DNA of 45,641 nt, taken from the NCBI GenBank assembly GCA_910586025.1, contig CAJUIO010000016.1, positions 1-45,641 of the forward strand, in the 5' to 3' direction. The translations under genes were made by a program, and so were the position numbers. Origin of the DNA: an uncultured Lachnospiraceae bacterium (lineage in GTDB: Bacteria; Bacillota; Clostridia; Lachnospirales; Lachnospiraceae). The notes below the pieces were generated by a model. It worked only from the letters and a program-made list of their open reading frames with translations. It was not told the origin of the DNA and searched no databases. Shown here piece by piece: positions 7,684 to 16,868 of the stretch. Within the stretch, counting starts at the first letter, position 1; the number at the start of each line of letters is the position of its first letter.

Positions 7684-8193
7684 ATGGGAGCGAATTTTGA
7701 ATTTAAGGCGCAGGATATGGAGACCATGAAAAAAACCGCAATGGGCACCTCCAAGATCCGTAGTATTCTGGGGCCGGAAGCGGGGGCCTGGGCTTATCAG
7801 GGAGGAAGCACTCTGTGCCTGGGACAGCTAAAGACGCTGTTCGGAGAGCCGCTGTACATGACGAAAAATCTGGAGGATCAGTATGCCTACTGCATCCTGG
7901 CCGCAGGGGAGGACGGAAGGGAGATTTATCTCCAGGTCTACAGCGGTCCCAGCGGGCCGTCAATCGGAGGAAATCAGGATCCGGACAGCGCACAGGCCGC
8001 AGACGAGCTGGCAAAGCTGATTGTCAGTGCGGAGGCTGCGGATTACGATTACGAGGGATACTATATGGATGGCCCCAGCGTTGTGAGAGAGGGAGTGCGC
8101 GGCGGTGAGCCCTACATGGAGGAAGAGGAGCTGGACGTGTCGGAGGATGAATTTGCCAGGATATGCGAGGAAATATACGGGAGGACATTATGA
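7684..8193 (+). CDS. Hypothetical protein
   Basis: 169 residues, soluble and acidic. I do not recognise a family. It has a mixed alpha/beta N-terminal region (a central segment LAAGEDGREIYLQVYSGPSG) and a glutamate/aspartate-rich C-terminus. The ribosome binding site AAGGAG supports ATG 7684. Its stop overlaps the start of the DUF2164-like gene (ATGA), so the two are probably co-expressed with the Nudix and SDR genes that follow. Its only upstream sequence is the long palindromic element, so its promoter must lie in or before it. Confidence 0.75.
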   Translation: MGANFEFKAQDMETMKKTAMGTSKIRSILGPEAGAWAYQGGSTLCLGQLKTLFGEPLYMTKNLEDQYAYCILAAGEDGREIYLQVYSGPSGPSIGGNQDPDSAQAADELAKLIVSAEAADYDYEGYYMDGPSVVREGVRGGEPYMEEEELDVSEDEFARICEEIYGRTL

Positions 8194-8429
8194 ATTCATT
8201 TGGTGAGGAAGAAAAAAGACAGATGTGCTCCGAGATCGCTGAGTTTTTCAGACAGGAGCATGATCTGGAGCTTGGGATCATCGGGACAGGGAATATTCTT
8301 GATTTTTTTCAGGATATGCTCGGGAAAAGGATCTATAACAAGGCGCTGGACGACGCAAAAAGATTCTATGAGACTTATGCGGGAAATATGGAATCTGATT
8401 ATTATGCGCTGTACAAGGAACTGGGGTGA
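8190..8429 (+). CDS. DUF2164-like small protein
   Basis: 79 residues from ATG 8190, chosen because GGGAGG lies 6 bases ahead and the ATGA overlap with the preceding stop is typical of coupling. The pattern (helix with EIAEFFRQEHDLELG, then ILDFFQDMLGKRIYNKALDDA) matches the DUF2164 family as I know it; that family has no assigned function. A longer frame from 8163 lacks its own binding site. Confidence 0.75.
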   Translation: MNSFGEEEKRQMCSEIAEFFRQEHDLELGIIGTGNILDFFQDMLGKRIYNKALDDAKRFYETYAGNMESDYYALYKELG

Positions 8430-8462
8430 CGGGGAATCGACAGACCGGAAGAGGAGGATGGG

Positions 8463-8867
8463 ATGAAGTCCAATGTGAATCTTATCGCCGTACTGGATCA
8501 AAAGAAGGAAAAGCTCCTGGTCTGCAGGCGAAGAAAGAATCCCTATGCGGGACTGCTCAACCTGGTGGGCGGCAAGATAAATCCCGGCGAGGAGGGAATC
8601 CGTGCGGCGTACAGGGAGCTTTATGAGGAGACGGGCATCACGGAGCGGGACATCACTCTGACACATATGATGGATTTTCTGTATCATCTGGAAGGGATAA
8701 GGCTTGAGGTATATTTCGGAAGCCTGAACTGTGACAGGGAGGTCCGGGGTGAGGAGAATGAGCTGCTGTGGGTTGACAGAGAGCAGGATTTTTTTGACAA
8801 GAGTGTGTTTGCCGGCGAGGGGAATATCGGGCATATTATGGAAAGGATGAAGAATTATGTCGAATAA
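8463..8867 (+). CDS. Nudix hydrolase
   Basis: 134 residues. The Nudix box runs from G37 to I59 with E43, R51-E52, E55-E56 and G58, in full agreement with Gx5Ex7REUXEEXGU. Such enzymes hydrolyse nucleoside diphosphates linked to another moiety using Mg2+; the short form with CRRRKNPYAG before the box resembles 8-oxo-dGTP diphosphatases, but the substrate is not certain. It starts behind GAGGAGG. Its 3' end overlaps the SDR gene by 11 bases. Confidence 0.9.
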   Translation: MKSNVNLIAVLDQKKEKLLVCRRRKNPYAGLLNLVGGKINPGEEGIRAAYRELYEETGITERDITLTHMMDFLYHLEGIRLEVYFGSLNCDREVRGEENELLWVDREQDFFDKSVFAGEGNIGHIMERMKNYVE

Positions 8868-9633
8868 GAAATATGCGGTAATAACAGGTGCCAGTGCGGG
8901 AATCGGTGCGGAGTTTGCAAAAAGGCTCTCCGCAAAGGGTTTTCCCCTTGTGCTGATCGCAAGGCGGCGGGATCGTCTGGAAAGGCTGGCAAAGGAGCTT
9001 GAGACGGACTGCGTGGTCATGGAGGCGGATCTGTCAAGGGAAGAGGAATGCCATCGCGTCATGAACCAACTGAGGGAGCGGAAGATCGGGATTTTTATCA
9101 ATAATGCGGGCTTTGGCGACTGCGGAAGGTTTGTGGAGACGGATCTTGCAAAGGAGATGGATATGGTTCAGCTCAATGTGAAGGCGCTGCACATTCTGAT
9201 GAAGCTGATGCTTCAAAAGATGCAGAAGGCAGGCACGGGCTATATTCTGAATGTGGCATCTTCCGCGGGACTCATGCCTGCAGGCCCCTACATGGCCACC
9301 TACTATGCCACCAAATCCTATGTCACCAGTCTGACCCAGGCAGTGGCCCGGGAGCTTAGGGAGAGCGGGAGCCGGGTGTATGTGGGGTGTCTTTGCCCCG
9401 GACCGGTGGATACGGAGTTCAACAGCGTGGCCGGGGTGGAGTTTGCCCTGAAGGGTATCAGCGCCGGGTACTGTGCGGAGTATGCGTTAGAACAGATGGC
9501 GAAAAGAAAGGTAGTGATCATCCCCACCCGCCTGATGCAGGCCGCCATGCTCGGGGGAAGATTTCTTCCCATGTCCCTGTATGTGAGGATTGCGGCCCGC
9601 CAGCAGAAAAAGAAGCTCTACGGCGGGCAGTAG
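8857..9633 (+). CDS. Short-chain dehydrogenase/reductase
   Basis: 258 residues. Classical SDR features: the cofactor loop TGASAGIG (10-17), NNAG (82-85), catalytic S136 and Y149-x3-K153, and PGPVDTEF after the active site. The ARRRDRL segment after beta-2 suggests NADP(H). The C-terminal extension (about 200-258) with basic residues resembles the DltE/YqjQ-like SDRs. It overlaps the Nudix gene and ends 26 bases from the convergent kinase gene; no terminator is visible in that gap. Confidence 0.9.
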   Translation: MSNKKYAVITGASAGIGAEFAKRLSAKGFPLVLIARRRDRLERLAKELETDCVVMEADLSREEECHRVMNQLRERKIGIFINNAGFGDCGRFVETDLAKEMDMVQLNVKALHILMKLMLQKMQKAGTGYILNVASSAGLMPAGPYMATYYATKSYVTSLTQAVARELRESGSRVYVGCLCPGPVDTEFNSVAGVEFALKGISAGYCAEYALEQMAKRKVVIIPTRLMQAAMLGGRFLPMSLYVRIAARQQKKKLYGGQ

Positions 9634-9659
9634 AAATTGCCTCCGCAGACAGCAAAATG

Positions 9660-11471
9660 TCAGATAAAAGGCTCCGGAACGGGAATCCGTACAATGGCAA
9701 CGGTTCCCTCCGGAGTGTTTTTTTCAAAGGAAACACCGAAGGAAGGGCCGTAGAGCAGGGTGAGATAGGAGGACACGTTGGAGATGCCAAAACCGTGTCC
9801 GCCTCCGCTCTCCGGAATCCGGGAAAAATCTTTCATGCCAACCCCGTCGTCCAGAATGCCGATCCGGATAATGCGGCTGCCCTCCCTTTCGATTCGAATA
9901 CACAGATGCCCCGGAATTCTCCTGCTTTCCCGCAGGCCGTGGGTGATGGCATTTTCCACGAGAGGCTGCAGGATTGTCTTGGGGACAGGATAATCCAAAA
10001 GCTCCTGATCCAGCTCCTCCTCATACAGAAAGGCATCGGGAAAACGAAGGCGCTGAAGGCGGATATAGGAGCGCACATGCTCGATTTCCTCTCTCAGAGG
10101 AATGAATTCCTTTCCGTTGCTTAAGCTGAGCCGGTAGAAGGTGGCGAGGGAGGATGTGGCCTCCTCGATCTGCGCAAGCATTCCCTCCTCGGCAAACCAC
10201 TGGATCATATCCAGAGTATTGTACAGAAAATGAGGGTTGATCTGCGCCTGAAGAATCCGAAGCTCCGCATTTTTCGTCTCCTGCCCCAGCAGATACTCCT
10301 TTTCGATCAGCTCCTCCATGGAATGGATCATATAATTGTAGGTGCCGGTGAGCTCCCCGATCTCGTCCTTCCCCTGGATGATGGAGGAGGGAAGGGGAAT
10401 CAGATCCCCCTTTTTTACCTGCTTCATGCGGGAGGTGAGGCGGATGATGCGCACGGACATGGTTTTGGAAAGAACCGTGGATAAAAACAGACAAAATACC
10501 ATGAGGATGCCTCCGATGAGAAACGTGGAGTTCCGGTGGACATAATATTCGCTGAGCAGGCTTTTTGCGGGAAGCATAGTGATCAGGGTGAGCGGGTAGG
10601 AGGGCAGGGGCTGGCGGATCACGAAGTAGTCGGTTCCTTCCAGATGATATTGCTGCCAGGCATCCGGTATCTGGCGGCCGGCATCCGGCTCGCAGGTGAG
10701 AAGCTCTTCGTAGAGCGTTTCCCTGGAGGTGTCGGAAAGGGAGAGCAGCCGGCCGGATTCGCTGGTCACGAGGAAGGTGAGAGCGTTGTCAAAGCTGCCA
10801 AGGCTGATGGCCTCGTTCAGATAGCTTTCCGGAAAGTCCAGCTTCAATATGGCAAGAGGCGAGGGATAATATGTCTTGTCCGGCATCACCCGGGCTATGG
10901 ACATGTACGGCGTTCCCTCCTTCGTTCCAAGCTTCTGAGGGAGAATAAAAAAGGAGGTGCGGTTTTTCCGGTAGGTGTCATAAATGTGGCGGAACCAGTC
11001 CGCATTCTGGATGGAGGAATAGGTAAAATACCGCCTTTGGTCATTAAAGTAAGGAAAAGAATCCTGAAAATAGACGTAAATATCGCAGTCCGGGACGGAG
11101 TTGCGGATCTGCAGGGGAATACAGGAGAACATGGCGTTTTCGAAATCCGTCCTGTCCTTGCGGATCCGGTTGTAGTCATAGTCGTCCCCCGGATGGGAAA
11201 AAAGATCCGTGACGGTCTCCATCATGGAAAAGCTGTAGGTCATATTGTCATATTTCTGAATCAGGTTTTCCAGAGACAGAATAATTTTCTCCGAGGTGGC
11301 CTGTGCGGATCCCAGCAGCTTTCGCTCCAGAATACCTGCGGAATTGGTGTACAGAAGAATGGTCACAAGCAGAATTGCCAGCACGGAAAGCGCAAGATGA
11401 GAGAACAGCAGCTTATACTCCATCTTCATATCGTACAGATAATACAGCTTTAATCTTCGAATAAAATTCAT
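9660..11471 (-). CDS. YesM-like sensor histidine kinase
   Basis: 603 residues. Membrane helices at about 21-43 and 316-335 enclose a large extracytoplasmic sensor domain (dCache-like). HAMP follows (about 336-390), then the His_kinase domain with H414 in QINPHFLYNTL, and an ATPase domain with GILDDGVGM and GHGFGISNV. This is the YesM/LytS-type architecture used to sense extracellular oligosaccharides. It lies 18 bases downstream of its response-regulator gene and opposite the sugar transporter genes. Confidence 0.93.
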   Translation of the reverse strand: MNFIRRLKLYYLYDMKMEYKLLFSHLALSVLAILLVTILLYTNSAGILERKLLGSAQATSEKIILSLENLIQKYDNMTYSFSMMETVTDLFSHPGDDYDYNRIRKDRTDFENAMFSCIPLQIRNSVPDCDIYVYFQDSFPYFNDQRRYFTYSSIQNADWFRHIYDTYRKNRTSFFILPQKLGTKEGTPYMSIARVMPDKTYYPSPLAILKLDFPESYLNEAISLGSFDNALTFLVTSESGRLLSLSDTSRETLYEELLTCEPDAGRQIPDAWQQYHLEGTDYFVIRQPLPSYPLTLITMLPAKSLLSEYYVHRNSTFLIGGILMVFCLFLSTVLSKTMSVRIIRLTSRMKQVKKGDLIPLPSSIIQGKDEIGELTGTYNYMIHSMEELIEKEYLLGQETKNAELRILQAQINPHFLYNTLDMIQWFAEEGMLAQIEEATSSLATFYRLSLSNGKEFIPLREEIEHVRSYIRLQRLRFPDAFLYEEELDQELLDYPVPKTILQPLVENAITHGLRESRRIPGHLCIRIEREGSRIIRIGILDDGVGMKDFSRIPESGGGHGFGISNVSSYLTLLYGPSFGVSFEKNTPEGTVAIVRIPVPEPFI

Positions 11472-11489
11472 GTATACCCCTTTCTGATC

Positions 11490-13019
11490 TTAAATATATC
11501 CCCGGTATTCGGTGGGAGTCATTCCCGTACATTTTTTGAAGAGCTTGGCAAAGTAATTTTGATCCGGAAAACCGCAGCTTAAGGCGATCTCGGAAATTTT
11601 CCGGTCGGTTTTCAAAAGCAGGGAGGAAGCCATGTCAATCCGATAGGAGATAATATACTGATTGATGGTGCTTCCCGTCTCCTGCTTGAACAGCTGGCTG
11701 ATGTAGGATTGCGACAGACCAAGGCTTTCGCTTAAAAGCAGGAGACCAAGGGAGGGATTCTGATAATTCTGCTCCACCAGTCTGCGTATATTTCCGGAAA
11801 CGGAAAGCTGCGTCTGGTTTTCCCGGATAAAATCAAAATAGGACTGATAAAGGTTTACGGCCACCCGGTGAAGCTCCCTTAATGTGTGGGCGGAGGCGAT
11901 CACGTCCCACAGCTGCTTGCTGCTGGCGGAGCCAAATGCGATGTGATGGGAGATACAGTGCGAAAACAGCTGGGAAAGACAGAGATAATAATTTTCCCGA
12001 ACTACGCTCACCAGGGTGCAGGGATGACCCTGATACTCCTTATAGAGCAGATCCAGCAGCCGAAAACATTCCCTCTCATCCTTCTGCTTGATCGAGCTTA
12101 AGAGCTCCTTGCAAAAACCATCGTCCAAATGAAATTCGTCCGCAGGCCTCTCCCCGGCAAAGGAGACGGTATTGGTTCCCAGAAAGAAGTTCTGCTGCAG
12201 GGCAATCACAGCGGACTGATAGGAGTGATACAATTCCTGTATATTTTCCGCTATTTCCCCCACGGCAATAAACCAGGACTGGTTTTTCAGCAGATAGGAG
12301 ATTCTCTGCAGAAGCGAGTGCAGGAAGGAGCGGGAGAGCATTGAGACCAGCCGTCCCTCATCGGAGAGCAGGTGTATGACGAGGAAGGATTCACGGTAAT
12401 CCCCCAGAATATACCGCAGTCCGCTCTGCTTAAAAAGCTCCGTGATCTCTGAGGCCAGTCCGGAGGGAATCCCCTCCGGGCCGAGGAGCTGAAGAAGGAT
12501 TGTCCGGGAATCCGAAAAATGGAGAGGAGTGAGAGCGCAGTCCGTAAGCAGGCGCAAGAGAGCCTCCTGTTCGGGCTTTGGGCAGCAGAGCATTCCTGCC
12601 AGACGGCTTTCCCTGATTTTGGAAGCAAAGATGGAGGAATTCTGCATATGATCGCAGTAGGACACTGCCTCCTTCACCGCCTCCGCCACCTGCAGAGGCG
12701 ATACCGGCTTGTCAATATAGGAAAGGGCGTGGAGAGAGATCGCGGAGCGCAGATACTCCTTGTCGGAATAGCCGCTCAGAAAGAGAATCACGCAGTCCGG
12801 GTACAGCGCCCTGATTTTTTCAGCCATCTCCGTTCCGCTCATCCGGGGCATGCGGATATCGGAGATGAGAATATCAATTCTATGCCGCAGCGCAGTCTCA
12901 TACCCTGTCACCCCGTCGTCCGCCTCCAGCAGAACATCAATCCCAAGAGCGTTCCAGTCAACTTTGTTCTGAAGCTTTTTTCTCACATGAAATTCGTCAT
13001 CCACTAACAGCAGGGTCAT
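11490..13019 (-). CDS. YesN-like AraC-family response regulator
   Basis: 509 residues from ATG 13019, which has GGGAGG 9 bases ahead; the longer frame to 13067 adds 16 residues without a binding site. Receiver domain with D8-D9 pocket and phosphoacceptor D54 (LISDIRMPR), a long central region, then two helix-turn-helix units in the last ~100 residues (LLLLSESLGLSQSYISQLF and ISEIALSCGFPDQNYFAKLF). It should activate the divergent transporter/GH98 operon in response to YesM. Confidence 0.93.
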   Translation of the reverse strand: MTLLLVDDEFHVRKKLQNKVDWNALGIDVLLEADDGVTGYETALRHRIDILISDIRMPRMSGTEMAEKIRALYPDCVILFLSGYSDKEYLRSAISLHALSYIDKPVSPLQVAEAVKEAVSYCDHMQNSSIFASKIRESRLAGMLCCPKPEQEALLRLLTDCALTPLHFSDSRTILLQLLGPEGIPSGLASEITELFKQSGLRYILGDYRESFLVIHLLSDEGRLVSMLSRSFLHSLLQRISYLLKNQSWFIAVGEIAENIQELYHSYQSAVIALQQNFFLGTNTVSFAGERPADEFHLDDGFCKELLSSIKQKDERECFRLLDLLYKEYQGHPCTLVSVVRENYYLCLSQLFSHCISHHIAFGSASSKQLWDVIASAHTLRELHRVAVNLYQSYFDFIRENQTQLSVSGNIRRLVEQNYQNPSLGLLLLSESLGLSQSYISQLFKQETGSTINQYIISYRIDMASSLLLKTDRKISEIALSCGFPDQNYFAKLFKKCTGMTPTEYRGYI

Positions 13020-13185
13020 ATAAAATCCTCCCAGACCGGCATCTCTTTTTCCTCTTATCATGCCCATTGTAGCATAAGAAAAGTTCTGTTGAAAGAAGTG
13101 CGGGGATGAGTAAAAGAATTTACCAGCAGTCTCGGAATTTACTAATGATTTTGAGGTTTCTTCCAGAGGGTGCGGGATTTTACGA

Positions 13186-13215
13186 TTGAGAGGGCAGAAG
13201 AATAATGGCTATAAT
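13186..13215 (+). promoter_or_regulatory. Promoter of the transporter/GH98 operon
   Basis: TTGAGA (13186-13191), 18-base spacer, perfect TATAAT (13210-13215), about 50 bases before the permease start. The 100 bases upstream (13085-13185), between the divergent genes, are where the AraC-type regulator should bind. The similar strings GAATTTAC (13117) and GAATTAC (13136) are possible half-sites 19 bases apart, but not convincing. Confidence 0.65.
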
Positions 13216-13265
13216 GGCGGTGTAGACAAAAAATCAGGGTTCAGAGAGAAAACGGAAACGAGGCG

Positions 13266-14219
13266 GTGTCTGTGAAAACAAATCAGTTAGAAAAGGAAAG
13301 AATTGGAAAAAGGGGATTTTGGAGGCGGATCCAAAAGAACAGGACTCTGATCTGCATGCTGTTTCCCGCACTGCTTTACGTGGTGGTGTTCAGCTACATT
13401 CCCATGTTCGGGGTTACAATCGCATTTAAAAATTATAATTATAATGATGGAATTTTGAAAAGTCCCTGGTGCGGATTTGATAATTTTGAATACCTGAAAA
13501 TTTCCGGAAAGCTTCTGGATTTGACAAAAAATACGCTTCTGTACAATCTGGCGTTCATTGTGTTCGGAATTCTTTTTGAGGTGGGATTTGCCCTCATGCT
13601 CAGCGAGATCACGGGGAGAGTGTTCAAGAAGCTATCCCAGGCGTTTATGTTTCTTCCCTATTTTATTTCCTGGGTCGTGGTGTCCACTGTGATGCTGAAT
13701 ATCTTCGGGCAGAACGGTGTTTTGAGTAATATCCTCTCCCGTTTCGGGATTCAGGATTTCAGCATTTATCATCAGGTCAGACAGTGGCCCGTTGTGATGG
13801 TGGCGGTAAGGCTCTGGAAGCAGACGGGGTATGGAACCGTGGTGTATCTGGCGGCCATTGCGGGTCTCAGTCAGGAAATGTTTGAGGCGGCCTCCATAGA
13901 CGGGGCGGGCATCTTTCAGAAAATACGGTATGTCACAATTCCCAGCTTAAAGCCCACGATCTTTATCATGTTTCTGCTGTCAGTGGGGAATATTTTCAGG
14001 GGAGATTTCGGTATGTTCTACCAGCTTATGGGAAACAATCAGCTGCTTTATGAGACCTCGGATGTGATTGATACGTTTGTCTATCGGTCCCTGATCACCT
14101 CGCCGAATATCGGAATGTCTGCGGCGGCGGGCTTTTATCAGTCGGTGCTGTGCTTTGTCACCATTGTATCGGTTAACTGGATCGTCAAAAAAATAGATCC
14201 GGAATATACGTTGTTTTAG
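13266..14219 (+). CDS. LplB-type sugar ABC transporter permease
   Basis: 317 residues with six predicted membrane helices. The EAA loop EAASIDGAGIFQKIRYVTIP contacts the ATPase. The N-terminal ALLYVVVFSYIPMFG is typical of LplB/YteP permeases of the CUT1 group. The start is GTG 13266, or the in-frame GTG 13272 with GAGGCGG just before it. No ATPase gene is present here; such transporters commonly use a shared MsmK/UgpC-type ATPase encoded elsewhere. Confidence 0.92.
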   Translation: MSVKTNQLEKERIGKRGFWRRIQKNRTLICMLFPALLYVVVFSYIPMFGVTIAFKNYNYNDGILKSPWCGFDNFEYLKISGKLLDLTKNTLLYNLAFIVFGILFEVGFALMLSEITGRVFKKLSQAFMFLPYFISWVVVSTVMLNIFGQNGVLSNILSRFGIQDFSIYHQVRQWPVVMVAVRLWKQTGYGTVVYLAAIAGLSQEMFEAASIDGAGIFQKIRYVTIPSLKPTIFIMFLLSVGNIFRGDFGMFYQLMGNNQLLYETSDVIDTFVYRSLITSPNIGMSAAAGFYQSVLCFVTIVSVNWIVKKIDPEYTLF

Positions 14220-14234
14220 GAAAGGAGGGCGAAG

Positions 14235-15128
14235 ATGAAAGTAAAAAAAGGAAAAGATAAAAAGATTTTTCTCGGTATTTCCTATGTGCTGGTGACACTG
14301 TTTGCGGTTTTGTGCCTGCTTCCCTTTTACCTGATCCTCGTGGGCTCCTTTACCAGGGAGAGCGTGATTCTTACGGAGGGGTACAGCTTTTTCCCTGCGG
14401 CAGAAAGCTTTTCCGCAGAGGCCTACCGGATGGCCTTCAAAAGTCCGGATACCATAGTTAAGGCTTACGGGATCACGCTTTTTGTCACAGTGACTGGCAC
14501 GCTTGCGGCGGTTTTCCTGTCTGCAATGACAGGGTATGTGCTGGCAAGGCCGGATTTTCCCTGGAGAAACCAGGCATCCTTTTTCTTCTTTTTTACCACC
14601 CTGTTCAGCGGCGGACTGGTGCCCTGGTATCTGATGTGCTCCAGGTTTTTTAAATTCAATAACCATATTTATTCGCTGATCCTGCCCTGTCTGTTCTCTG
14701 TGTGGAACATGATTATTGCCAAGAGCTTTATGAAAGGGATTCCCTTTGAGATGACGGAGGCGGCCAAGGTGGACGGAGCGGGGGATTTCTACACGTTCCG
14801 GAAGATCATCCTGCCAACGGCAAAGCCGCTGGTCGCCACGCTGGGATTGTTCACGGCCCTCACCTACTGGAATGACTGGTATAACTGTATGCTGTTCATG
14901 AGCACCGGGGGCACCTGGAATCTTCAGTATACACTGCAGAACATCCTCAACAGCTCCGAGGCGCTAAAGAGGATCGCTTCCATGACGGGAATGCAGGTGG
15001 GACAGGTGCCCACGGAGGGGCTCAAGCTTTCCATGACGGTGATTGCAACCGGGCCTATTATATTGCTGTATCCGTTCCTTCAGAAATATTTTGTCAAGGG
15101 TATGACGATCGGAGCGGTGAAGGGATAA
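14235..15128 (+). CDS. YtcP-type sugar ABC transporter permease
   Basis: 297 residues, six predicted membrane helices. EAA loop TEAAKVDGAGDFYTFRKIILP. This is the second CUT1 permease, pairing with the preceding LplB-type one; the gap is 15 bases and contains AAAGGAGG. It ends in VKGMTIGAVKG, the usual C-terminus of YtcP-like proteins. Confidence 0.93.
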   Translation: MKVKKGKDKKIFLGISYVLVTLFAVLCLLPFYLILVGSFTRESVILTEGYSFFPAAESFSAEAYRMAFKSPDTIVKAYGITLFVTVTGTLAAVFLSAMTGYVLARPDFPWRNQASFFFFFTTLFSGGLVPWYLMCSRFFKFNNHIYSLILPCLFSVWNMIIAKSFMKGIPFEMTEAAKVDGAGDFYTFRKIILPTAKPLVATLGLFTALTYWNDWYNCMLFMSTGGTWNLQYTLQNILNSSEALKRIASMTGMQVGQVPTEGLKLSMTVIATGPIILLYPFLQKYFVKGMTIGAVKG

Positions 15129-15167
15129 TTATTAAAAGGTGTGCGCCGCACACAGAAGGGAGAATGT

Positions 15168-16811
15168 ATGAAAAACAAGTGGATGAAGAGGATTTCAATG
15201 CTTTTGGCGGCCGCGATGACGGCGGGACTGTGTGCCTGCTCGTCAGGATCCGGCGGATCGTCGGACGGCGATTTTGGGCAGGCCCCGAAAGAGGATGCGT
15301 CTTCCGAACAGAATGCGGAAGGGACGAAGGAGGCACAGGCCCTGCAGGAGAGTATTTCTGCGGAAAGTCCCTATTACGGGAAGGGCTATGACCTGGAGGA
15401 GAGGGAAAACGTGGTACTGTATGTGCTGGGCGACGCTCCGGCGGACATGGACAAGGTTCTGGAGGAGGCGAACAGTAAGTATCTGATTCCCAACCTGAAC
15501 TCCACATTGGAGATCAAGTTTCTGAACTGGAGCGATTACCAGACCAAGTATTCTCTTGTGCTGGCAGGCGGCGAGGATGTGGATCTGATCTATACCGCTT
15601 CCTGGTGCTACTACAATGAGGAGGCGGCAAAAGGAGCCTTCAAGGAAATGGATATGGATTTTGTGCAGAAATACCTGCCCTACACCTACGAGCAGCAGCT
15701 TGACGTGAGCTGGGATCAGGCCAAGATCGGAGACAAGCTCTATGCGGTGCCCAAGGGGAACGCGTCCTTTAGCAACTATGACTTCATTGTGGCAAGGAAG
15801 GATCTGATTGACAGGTATCAGCTGCCGGAGCCAAAAGACTGGGAGAGCTTCAAAGAATTTTTGACGGAGCTGGCCAAGGTGCAGAGCGAGAGCGGTGTTG
15901 TGGCTATGAACACCAATGCCAACAGAAACCAGACACTGGAGCCCTATCTGCAGGCGAGGGGATATGACTATTTTACAGAGGGCTTCGACTTCTTTTATAA
16001 TGCGGAAAACAGGGAGGAGCTTCCGGCGTGGGATTCGGTGGTTTATCTGTACACCTCTGACCTGTATCTGGATTATGCCAAAGAGATGGCACAGCTGGCA
16101 CAGGCGGGAGTGTGGTCCCGGGATGCCATCAATGATACCAATGATGCCACGGCTTATTTTGAGAACGGTACCTCGGGCTGCATCGGATGGAATTTCTCGG
16201 CCATTGATGCCGGGGAAAAGCTGGAAAAAGCACAGCTTGGAACCTTTGCCGTATATGATGTTTCTCCGGATATTCACATGGCGAGAAGCCGTTACAACGG
16301 CGACATGATCGCCATTGCCACAAACTCCAAGCATCCGGAGAGAGCGGCTCTTGTGCTGGACTATATGAAGAGCGATGTGGATCTGAACCGGACGCTTCTG
16401 GGAGGAATCCGGGGAGAACACTGGGATCTCAATGATCAGGGACAGCGGTTGGTTCTGGAAGGGGCGGAAAATTACAGCTGGAACAGCTGGGCCTGGGCGC
16501 TGAACCGGGCGGATGAGCCTGTGATGGCCGGAACCGACGAAAGAAAGCTTGCCATCAGCGAAAGCATTGATTCCCGGGAGCTGTTTGCCCAGGTGGCCGG
16601 TTTTACCTTTGATTCCTCCCCTGTGGCAGCAGAGCTGTCCGTGGTCAATTCCATAGTGGATGAGTATGAATACAGCTTTTCTCTGGGAATCTATGGGGAT
16701 GATACGGAGGCAAAGTTTAACGAGTTTAAGACAAAGCTGGAGGCGGCAGGACTTGATCGGGTGACAGAAGCCATGAAGATGCAGTACGAAGCCTTTGCGG
16801 CCGGGCATTAA
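15168..16811 (+). CDS. Extracellular solute-binding lipoprotein (sugar ABC transporter)
   Basis: 547 residues from ATG 15168 (AAGGGAG upstream; the longer frame from 15141 has none). Lipoprotein signal peptide: basic start, hydrophobic core and lipobox LCAC at about residues 21-24, followed by a Ser/Gly/acidic linker. The mature part has the fold of long LplA/YtcQ-type binding proteins, with aromatic-rich stretches suited to oligosaccharides. It captures the glycan fragment for the two upstream permeases. Its product is probably broken down by the GH98-like enzyme encoded next. Confidence 0.92.
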   Translation: MKNKWMKRISMLLAAAMTAGLCACSSGSGGSSDGDFGQAPKEDASSEQNAEGTKEAQALQESISAESPYYGKGYDLEERENVVLYVLGDAPADMDKVLEEANSKYLIPNLNSTLEIKFLNWSDYQTKYSLVLAGGEDVDLIYTASWCYYNEEAAKGAFKEMDMDFVQKYLPYTYEQQLDVSWDQAKIGDKLYAVPKGNASFSNYDFIVARKDLIDRYQLPEPKDWESFKEFLTELAKVQSESGVVAMNTNANRNQTLEPYLQARGYDYFTEGFDFFYNAENREELPAWDSVVYLYTSDLYLDYAKEMAQLAQAGVWSRDAINDTNDATAYFENGTSGCIGWNFSAIDAGEKLEKAQLGTFAVYDVSPDIHMARSRYNGDMIAIATNSKHPERAALVLDYMKSDVDLNRTLLGGIRGEHWDLNDQGQRLVLEGAENYSWNSWAWALNRADEPVMAGTDERKLAISESIDSRELFAQVAGFTFDSSPVAAELSVVNSIVDEYEYSFSLGIYGDDTEAKFNEFKTKLEAAGLDRVTEAMKMQYEAFAAGH

Positions 16812-16868
16812 GCGGCAGAAGACACACAATGCGCAAGAAAGCGGAAAGAGATGGGAGGAATCGCACGG

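Noticed and set aside
13111..13145. AraC-type direct repeat in the divergent promoter region
   Set aside because: GAATTTAC and GAATTAC differ by an indel and are 19 bases apart; not strong enough to call a site.
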